Assembly (NCBI GenBank): GCA_951640165.1
Contig: OX621251.1
Coordinates: forward strand, 31,396,893-31,460,892
Source of the DNA: Pseudoips prasinana
Lineage: Eukaryota; Arthropoda; Insecta; Lepidoptera; Nolidae
DNA length: 64,000 nt
Direction: 5' to 3'
Shown here: positions 46,401 through 56,600 of the stretch, one piece after another
How positions within the stretch are numbered: the first letter of the stretch is position 1
Layout: the number at the start of each line of letters is the position of its first letter
Notes under the pieces: model-generated
Databases searched by the model: none
What the model was told of the DNA's origin: nothing
What the model saw: the letters and a program-made list of their open reading frames with translations, nothing else
Position numbers and translations under genes: made by a program

Positions 46401-49400
46401 GAGCTACTGCACCTCAACAACGTGGTCACCGGGTGCATCTTGCTGTGCGGCCTGTTCATCTACGATATATTCTGGGTCTTCGGCACCAACGTCATGGTCA
46501 CCGTCGCTAAGTCTTTCGAAGCACCCATCAAACGTAAGTTTAACATATTAAATGTTTTATATTTTAGGAAAAACGTCGTAACGGACAAGTTTTTCTTTTA
46601 TTTATTATAAAGTGTTTAACCGACTTCAAAATGAGGAGGTTCTCAAGTTCACCGATTTTTTTTTTTTTAATGTATGTTCACCGATTACTCGGAGATTTAT
46701 GATCCGATTTACGTGTTTCTTTTTTAGTTTGATGCGGAATGCCATTTGGTCCCATAAAAATTTTATAAAGTTTGGCCCAGTAGTTTTATTTTATAGGCAT
46801 TTTTGTATGAAATTTATTTTTTATAATTTTATGAGGATAGTTATAATTTAAATGTAATGTTTGTGTAAAAAGTGGCTTGTTGGTCTAGTGGCTAGTTACC
46901 CCGATTGCCAAGCCAGAGGTTATGGGTTAGATCCCCAGCCAGAGCAAATTTTGTGTGAGCACGATTATTTAATCCGTGTCCAGGGGCTCTACTGGCTAAT
47001 TCTCCGAACATCGATTTATTAAATGGCGTTCAAATATATAAAGGTTAACGTCACATGTGCTCATGGGAGCCGATTTAACGATTGATTAAGTCGTTTTTAA
47101 CCTTTATTTATATGATCGCCATTTAAGAAATCGATGTTCGGCGACTTAGCCAGTAGAGCCCCAGGGCCTCTACCGGCTAATTCGCTGAACTTAATTTTCG
47201 TGAATGGCGTTCAAATAAATAAAGGTTAAAAATGTCTTAATAAAACGTTAAATCGGCTTCAACGTTGACAATCGATTCCGGACCATTTATGACGTCACAT
47301 GTGGTCATGGAAGCCGATTTAACGATTGATTTTAACCTTGATTTATTTGAACGCCATTCACGAAATCGATGTTCGGTGACTTAGCCGGTAGAGCCCCTGG
47401 TGGAATTTATTTATTATTAATAATAATAATAATAATAAGTCATTTATTCTCTCTCACAAAGTACACACAGGTTTACAATTACAATAGCATCATAGCATAT
47501 GACGAAACTTTGTGAGAGACTGGTGCTTGATGTAGGTTTTATACCTTTATTACAAGTCACCAGTGCCCTCCCGCGGCTATTACATAACTATGTAACTTAA
47601 ATAACAGTAACAATTACAAGAGAGTGACAGTATAATCTATCAATCTAAAGGGAAGTGTTATTATGTAGTGTATGAGTATGGATGTAGATGTAGGAGTGAG
47701 AGTGTATAAGAATTATGTAGTGTATGAGTATAGATGTATGTGTATCTGTGTGTGTATGTGAAAATGTGTTTAATATATAAATGATTAAAAATTATCGGCT
47801 AGTACAATGTTAAGATTGGTGCCAAATGAATTGAGTGGGTTATTGGAGAGGAGTTAATAATTTTTCAGTAGTATCATAATCAAGAGTTTTAAGAAAAGAC
47901 GTCAGTGTTGATTTACAGCAATTTTTGTTGAGTGAATAAATATTTAGCAATGTGTTGAGCTTGTTGTAAAGAAAATATCCCAAAAAGCAAAAGAAGTTAT
48001 GAGATAGGGATGTGTTGAGCTTCTGAGAAGGACACACACTACCCTTACGGCGCTTGTCCCTGAGAAGATTAGGGTCGTATTTTAAAAGGGAATGTTTTTT
48101 TAGCACAGTACGCATAATAAAGTTTTGCCTAACTGTAAGCACGTCCCATTTTTTGTAAAGTTCAACCGTAGGATAGCGGAAGGGCAATCCAGCAGCTACC
48201 TTAAGAACAGCACGCTGGGCTCTCTCAACCTCAATTAAAGTAGTTTTATTTGAGCCACCCCATGCTAGAATGCAGTAGTCGATAATTTAAGTGAATGGCA
48301 AAGACCAAAGTAAACCATCTTGATAGTATTTTTATCAGCTGAGCCTCTGAGGTTTTTAAATATGTAGATCAGCTTACGAAGACGAGTCACAAGAGTTCTT
48401 ATATGCGGCTTGAAAGATAGGGATTGATCTATTATTATGCCAAGATATTTTATTGAGACCGTTTTCTCAATAACTGGGCACGAGCACGAAGAAGCATCAT
48501 CACGACATTGGTGAGCTGTGATGCAGCAAGCTGAAGGGGGAAGAAGATTAGCCTTATGAGTGAATGCAAGATATTTTGTTTTTTCAATATTTAGCGTTAA
48601 TACATTATTCTGTAGCCATAGATTCACTTGTGAGAAACCCATTTGAGCGGTTTTAAAAACTTCTTCCCAACTATCACCGCTAAAAAACAGGGCAGTGTCA
48701 TCAGCAAAAGTGACAATTTTGCCCTGACTGAGTACTATCTGGCATAAGTCATTATCACAGGTATTATAAATAAATTCCACCTAGACACGGATTTCGAAGT
48801 ATATAAGTATGTTTATCAGTTGTCTGGTTGTCGTAGTGGCATATAATTATGTTAAATAAGTGTTATTATCTCAAAATTGACAACTATTTTGTTTTATGAT
48901 TGGAATGGATTAATAACCTGATCTAGAATTCTGATTTGATAATTATTAATTTTAACTGCAAATTACCTGTGTATCTAAGTTTCTGATATATCATAATCAC
49001 ACTAATAAAAAAATAAAAGCGAAAGTTTGTGAGTTGAGTATGGAGTTAACTGACACCCTGTATAACACATAGGCTATAATTTATAAAATATATCGCGGGT
49101 AGAAACGCGGGGCACAGCTAGTTAATTATATATATGACGGCCACCGTAGCCTAGTTGGTAGTGCTCCTGCCTACGAAGCTGGAGGTCCTGGGTTCGAATC
49201 CCGGTAAGTGCAAATATTTGTGTGATGAGCACGAATATTTGTTTCTGAGTCATGGATGTTTTCTATGTATTTAAGTATTTATCTATCTATATAAGTATGT
49301 ATATCGTCGCCTGGTACCCATAGTACAAGCTTTGCTTAGTTTGGGGCCAGGATGATCTGTGTTACATTGTCCCTAGATATTATTATTATACTACTCTGTC

Positions 49401-50634
49401 AAGAAAGTACCGGGAAAAGATCAATAATATACAAAATGTTTGTTATTCATCCAAATTTATTTTATCACCTTCAGAAAGGTATTTAATATAAATAACAGAT
49501 GCAACTCAAACTCCGCGCCAAAATGGAAAACAGTTGTGCCAATCTAACAACAACAAAAAAACAATAATTTGAATTTGGAACCATAAACAAATCATCCATT
49601 CCCGATACTTTTTTGACTGAATGTATGTCGAAACATATTAGCTAAAAGGCGTACCCTACTGGCAAAAAATGCCATACTTGGCAGGCGGGCAAGCGACCGC
49701 AGTATGAAGATCATAGTACTCAAAAAGACGATGCTGCCCGGCCTCTGTTCCTCGTGGAGACTTGTGCGGGATTAGTTGAGGGATATTCTAATGTATCATT
49801 ATCAGTGCCTCTAGCACGAGTTCCTGCAGTTTACTTACTCGATCACACGTACAGTTTCCTCCCATACATTGAGCACCAGCGCCTCTCGCGGAAACTATTA
49901 AGAACTAAAACTCTGGTGCTCAATGTACGGGACGAAACTGTACGTGTGATCGAGTAAGTAAACTGCAGGAACTCGTGCTAGAGGCACAGCCTGACATTGT
50001 GCACTATTGTACAGACGCCAGCACATCCAGCTACCCCAATCTGTCAAATTTCTTTTATAGATTTTCATCTCTATCACAAAAGCATAAGGTTCACTTTCAA
50101 TTGCGGAAATTTGACAGATTGGAGTAGCTTGATGTGCTGGCGTCTGTACATAGGCCTCCCCCAAAGGTTCTATTCTATAACTATGCCATTAGTGTTCTCC
50201 GTAGTCACCGCTCTTGGTATGCGAGTTTGTGACCGCAGCAGACGGACCTGTTGGCGTGGTTGGCAAATGCTTGCTTTTCACGCTGTAGGTCGTGGGTTCG
50301 ATTCCCACCCAAGACAGATATTTTTGTGCACGAACAAGGCTGTTTGTCCTGAGTCTGGGTGTAATAATCTATATAAGTATGTATTTACCAAAAAGAAAAG
50401 TATATGTAGTATATCAGTTATCTGGTATCTATAGTACAAGCTCTGCTTAGTTTGGAATCAGATGGCCGTGTAAGAAAAACTTGAGAGGTGTCATTGGTCA
50501 CTCGGATGGAACGAAGTTATTTCTTATTATTTATTATGTACAAAAAACCTGTATACAGTCAACAAAAATAATCGTCGTGACACCACACTGTTCAATGCGA
50601 AATAGAAATGAAAATATATGGCTTGCTTTCTATA

Positions 50635-50665
<31 letters not shown>

Positions 50666-53600
50666 GAAACATGCGCACGCCGCACACCTGCAAAAAGTGT
50701 CGTGACAACTTTTCCTAAGATTTTTTTCCGTCTAGGCCCCTTTCACAACGCGCGATAAGGAACTTCGTTCCAATAATGTTCCAGGATATTATTATTATTA
50801 TAGATCTGCCCGACTACCTGCTATGTCCCTTAGTCGCTTTACGACGCCCACGTGATGGTATGAGGTGGTTATTCTATTCGGAGGCTAAATATTCTTATAC
50901 AACATGTAACATAATTAACGCACACCCTCAAATGATTACAACATAATATTCTAACTGGGGCGCCAGTTAGAATATTATGTTGTAATCATAATACATGCAC
51001 GGAATTCTTTATTTAACATGTATATGCATTGTTATTTAATAATAAATTAGTTTCTTGGAATAAAGTTTATTTTTCTTTATTTTGTATTGAATGGTGGAAT
51101 TTGTATGAATACAAATAAAACTGCGATTTTAAAAGCGTTATTACTCTGATTAACAGTCCATTTCAATTTATTTTGACTGTACAGGGTTAATATTACAATA
51201 ATTTCCGTAGTTTTAATTATATTGTAATAAAAAATTACCTATATTAAAAATGATATAAATCGATTCAGTAAACGATTCTGAACAAACTATTTTCAGGATG
51301 TGCGTTAATTAAGTTACATGTTGTATACTTTACCTTTTTCAACAGTGGTATTCCCTCAAGACTTGCTCGTCAACGGACTGGACGCGAGCAACTTCGCGAT
51401 GCTTGGGCTAGGAGACATCGTGGTGCCCGGCATCTTCATCGCCTTGCTGCTGCGTTTCGACAAGAGTCTCAAGCGCAACTCGGAGTTCTACTTCAAGTGA
51501 GTTGAGTTATCTTGTATCTGTAGTGATAAGGTGGTCTGGTCTGTGGTATCAAGGAGGCGCTCTTAGCTAGATGCTCTCACCGATCCGTATGTGATTCAGT
51601 CAGCGGTCAGTCCATAGATGGGTGACCAGTAAAATAAAATAAAATAAATAAGGTTTTTATTCACGTAGACTTTAAAAAAGCGCTTGTAAATAGTCAGAAC
51701 ATGTTTGTAGTAATATAGTTGTATACATTATTATTTCTAGTAACATAGATATTTAGGCACACATTGTATGAAAACATTTATAAAATTTATTTTATTATAG
51801 CAATGATATTTAGCTCAATTATGAAGTTATTGTCAAGAGATTATGTTTAATTATCTAGTTTAAGTCTAATATTTTTACTACATATTTTCAATGGTTCTGT
51901 CTAGTGCCCGCCAGAGTGGTTTAATTTCTGAGCGTCTCCGTGCTTCGGAGGGCACGTTAAGCTGGCGATCCCGTTTGTTGTCGTTAAACAACAGTTGTTA
52001 AGCCATGTCAGGCCTACTGGGCGGCTTGAACAACTCTGACACCAGGGTAACCACTGCCCATACGATAAGTAAGTAAACAAGTAGTAATAAGGTCCAATAT
52101 TTAAATTTTCACGTCAACATTTTCACGGGCGGTGGTTGGTAAATGCTTGCCTTTCACGCCGCAGGTCGTAGGTTCGATCCTCACCCGGGGCGGATATTTG
52201 TGTGCATGAACATGCCTGTTTGTCCTGAGTCTGGGTGTAATTATCTATATAAGTATGTATTTACAAAAGAAAAGTAATATATTATCAGTTATCTGGTTTC
52301 CATAGTACAAGCTCTGCTTAGTCTGGGATCAGATGGCCGTGTGTCAATAATGTCCCAGGATATTATTATTAAAAAAATATGTATTTACAAGAAAAATAAC
52401 AAGTAAAAAAGCGTTGATATATTAAGTTGAGATAGAAGGTATTTGACCTTTGGACTGTGACTTAGAGGCCTCAAGTTCAAACCTAAGTCGCGATGCCTAT
52501 TCTATTTCATATGTGTAATAGAAATTAATTATCTCTTACTTAAAACGCCTAAGGGAATCATTGTGAGGAAACCTGCATGCCTGAGAGCAAAAAGTCCCTT
52601 AATGGCATGCGAAGTCTGGCAACCTGCACTAGGCTTGCGTGGTGAACTATGGCCCATGTGTCCCACGTGTGGGACAGTAGGTAATGCATATTCATCATCA
52701 TCATCATCATCATATCAGCCGAAAGACATCCCCTGCTGGACAAAGGCCTCCCCCACAGATCTCCACAATTGCCGGTCGTGCGCTATTCGCATCCAACTGT
52801 TACCAGCGACCCGCACAATACGCAGCGTGGGCAGGCCCCCTACAAGATGGACATTCACCATCGTCACATTTTTTTATATATAGACAACGCCCGCATTAGG
52901 GAATATAATCCCTGTGTCGCGAAGTACTTTACATACATATAACAGACGAACACAAATTACATCCAGACTCAGAAAAACTATGGGTCACACAAATAGTTGT
53001 CCGGCGCGGGACTCGAACCCGCGACACGAAGTGGTGACGCGACTGTTTCCATTATGTCTCATTTATTTTGACAGCTTGTTCGATTCTCCTTGAACGGTTG
53101 TTTTTGAAATGGTGAGGGGTGAATGAGTTTCTAATTATAATTGTGAGAATGACATTACTAGTCTGTTCCTGTTGGTGACCCAAATGAATAAAGAAACTGA
53201 TTTGAAATTGTTGATTTAGTTTCAGCGTTGATGATTTTTTTTCACCATTATTATTAAGTAAATATTTTTTAATACACACACATCTAAAAACATATCGCAT
53301 ATCAATGAAATAATTTTCATATCAAATATACTACTGATTGCACAACAAATTTACTACTAAATATTTTACTTTTTCGCTACTAGAAAAGTAGAATATATTA
53401 GGTTAGAACTGCGAGAATACAACGGAATAATAATTCACTTTTAAATAGTAATGCGTCGTGAAATTAAATTGCTGCGAAGATTATTTATATTTTGAGAGAA
53501 ATATTTTGCTGTGCAATCATTATTAATTTTTTAATAATATAATAGTATTTTAGTATTAGTATAAGTAAAATAGAATCAGTAATTTAAGCGGCTCGTGTTG

Positions 53601-56600
53601 TCGCAGGGCCACGTTCGCGGCGTACGTGGTGGGGCTGCTGGCCACCATCCTGGTGATGCACGTGTTCAAGCACGCGCAGCCCGCCCTGCTGTACCTGGTG
53701 CCCGCCTGCCTCGCCACGCCGCTCGGCCTGGCGCTGCTCAAGGGGGACATCAACGCCCTGTTCAAGTGAGTGCACCGACCCACTGGCACTAGCCATACTA
53801 TGTTATTGTGACTGTACCTGGTGCCCGCCTGCCTCGCCACGCCGCTCGGCCTGGCGCTGCTCAAGGGGGACATCAACGCCCTGTTCAAGTGAGTGCACCG
53901 ACCCACTGGCACTAGCCATACTATGTTATTGTGACTGTACCTGGTGCCCGCCTGCCTCGCCACGCCGCTCGGCCTGGCGCTGCTCAAGGGGGACATCAAC
54001 GCCCTGTTCAAGTGAGTGCACCGACCCACTGGCACTAGCCATACTATGTTATTGTGACTGTACCTGGTGCCCGCCTGCCTCGCCACGCCGCTCGGCCTGG
54101 CGCTGCTCAAGGGGGACATCAACGCCCTGTTCAAGTGAGTGCACCGACCCACTGGCACTAGCCATACTATGTTATTGTGACTGTACCTGGTGCCCGCCTG
54201 CCTCGCCACGCCGCTCGGCCTGGCGCTGCTCAAGGGGGACATCAACGCCCTGTTCAAGTGAGTGCACCGACCCACTGGCACTAGCCATACTATGTTATTG
54301 TGACTGTACCTGGTGCCCGCCTGCCTCGCCACGCCGCTCGGCCTGGCGCTGCTCAAGGGGGACATCAACGCCCTGTTCAAGTGAGTGCACCGACCCACTG
54401 GCACTAGCCATACTATGTTATTGTGACTGTACCTGGTGCCCGCCTGCCTCGCCACGCCGCTCGGCCTGGCGCTGCTCAAGGGGGACATCAACGCCCTGTT
54501 CAAGTGAGTGCACCGACCCACTGGCACTAGCCATACTATGTTATTGTGACTGTACCTGGTGCCCGCCTGCCTCGCCACGCCGCTCGGCCTGGCGCTGCTC
54601 AAGGGGGACATCAACGCCCTGTTCAAGTGAGTGCACCGACCCACTGGCACTAGCCATACTATGTTATTGTGACTGTACCTGGTGCCCGCCTGCCTCGCCA
54701 CGCCGCTCGGCCTGGCGCTGCTCAAGGGGGACATCAACGCCCTGTTCAAGTGAGTGCACCGACCCACTGGCACTAGCCATACTATGTTATTGTGACTGTA
54801 CCTGGTGCCCGCCTGCCTCGCCACGCCGCTCGGCCTGGCGCTGCTCAAGGGGGACATCAACGCCCTGTTCAAGTGAGTGCACCGACCCACTGGCACTAGC
54901 CATACTATGTTATTGTGACTGTACCTGGTGCCCGCCTGCCTCGCCACGCCGCTCGGCCTGGCGCTGCTCAAGGGGGACATCAACGCCCTGTTCAAGTGAG
55001 TGCACCGACCCACTGGCACTAGCCATACTATGTTATTGTGACTGTACCTGGTGCCCGCCTGCCTCGCCACGCCGCTCGGCCTGGCGCTGCTCAAGGGGGA
55101 CATCAACGCCCTGTTCAAGTGAGTGCACCGACCCACTGGCACTAGCCATACTATGTTATTGTGACTGTACCTGGTGCCCGCCTGCCTCGCCACGCCGCTC
55201 GGCCTGGCGCTGCTCAAGGGGGACATCAACGCCCTGTTCAAGTGAGTGCACCGGCCCACTGGCACTAGCCATACTATGTTACTGTGACTGTACCTGGTGC
55301 CCGCCTGCCTCGCCACGCCGCTCGGCCTGGCGCTGCTCAAGGGGGACATCAACGCCCTGTTCAAGTGAGCGCACCGACCCACTGGCACTAGCCATACTAT
55401 GTTATTGTGACTGTACCTGGTGCCCGCCTGCCTCGCCACGCCGCTCGGCCTGGCGCTGCTCAAGGGGGACATCAACGCCCTGTTCAAGTGAGTGCACCGA
55501 CCCACTGGCACTAGCCATACTATGTTATTGTGACTGTACCTGGTGCCCACCTGCCTCGCCACGCCGCTCGGCCTGGCGCTGCTCAAGGGGGACATCAACG
55601 CCCTGTTCAAGTGAGTGCACCGGCCCACTGGTACTAGCCATACTATGTTACTGTGACTGTACCTGGTGCCCGCCTGCCTCGCCACGCCGCTCGGCTTGGC
55701 GCTGCTCAAGGGGGACATCAACGCCCTGTTCAAGTGAGTGCACCGACCCACTGGCACTAGCCATACTATGTTATTGTGACTGTACCTGGTGCCCGCCTGC
55801 CTCGCCACGCCGCTCGGCCTGGCGCTGCTCAAGGGGGACATCAACGCCCTGTTCAAGTGAGTGCACCGGCCCACTGGCACTAGCCATGCTATGTTACTGT
55901 GACTGTACCTGGTGCCCGCCTGCCTCGCCACGCCGCTCGGCCTGGCGCTGCTCAAGGGGGACATCAACGCCCTGTTCAAGTGAGTGCACCGGCCCACCGG
56001 CACTAGCCATACTATGTTACTGTGACTGTACCTGGTGCCCGCCTGCCCCGCCACGCCGCTCGGCCTGGCGCTGCTCAAGGGGGACATCAACGCCCTGTTC
56101 AAGTGAGTGCACCGGCCCACTGGCACTAGCCATTCTATGTTACTGTGACTGTACCTGGTGCCCGCCTGCCTCGCCACGCCGCTCGGCCTGGCGCTGCTCA
56201 AGGGGGACATCAACGCCCTGTTCAAGTGAGTGCACCGGCCCACTGGCACTAGCCATACTATGTTACTGTGACTGTACCTGGTGCCCGCCTGCCCCGCCAC
56301 GCCGCTCGGCCTGGCGCTGCTCAAGGGGGACATCAACGCCCTGTTCAAGTGAGTGCACCGGCCCACTTGCACTAGCCATTCTATGTTACTGTGACTGTAC
56401 CTGGTGCCCGCCTGCCTCGCCACGCCGCTCGGCCTGACGCTGCTCAAGGGGGACATCAACGCCCTGTTCAAGTGAGTGCACCGGCCCACTGGCACTAGCC
56501 ATACTATGTTACTGTGACTGTACCTGGTGCCCGCCTGCCCCGCCACGCCGCTCGGCCTGGCGCTGCTCAAGGGGGACATCAACGCCCTGTTCAAGTGAGT

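Noticed and set aside
55886..56437. 183-residue plus-strand frame inside the SPP array
   Set aside because: Out of frame with SPP and generated by the same period; it is a shadow of the tandem repeat.
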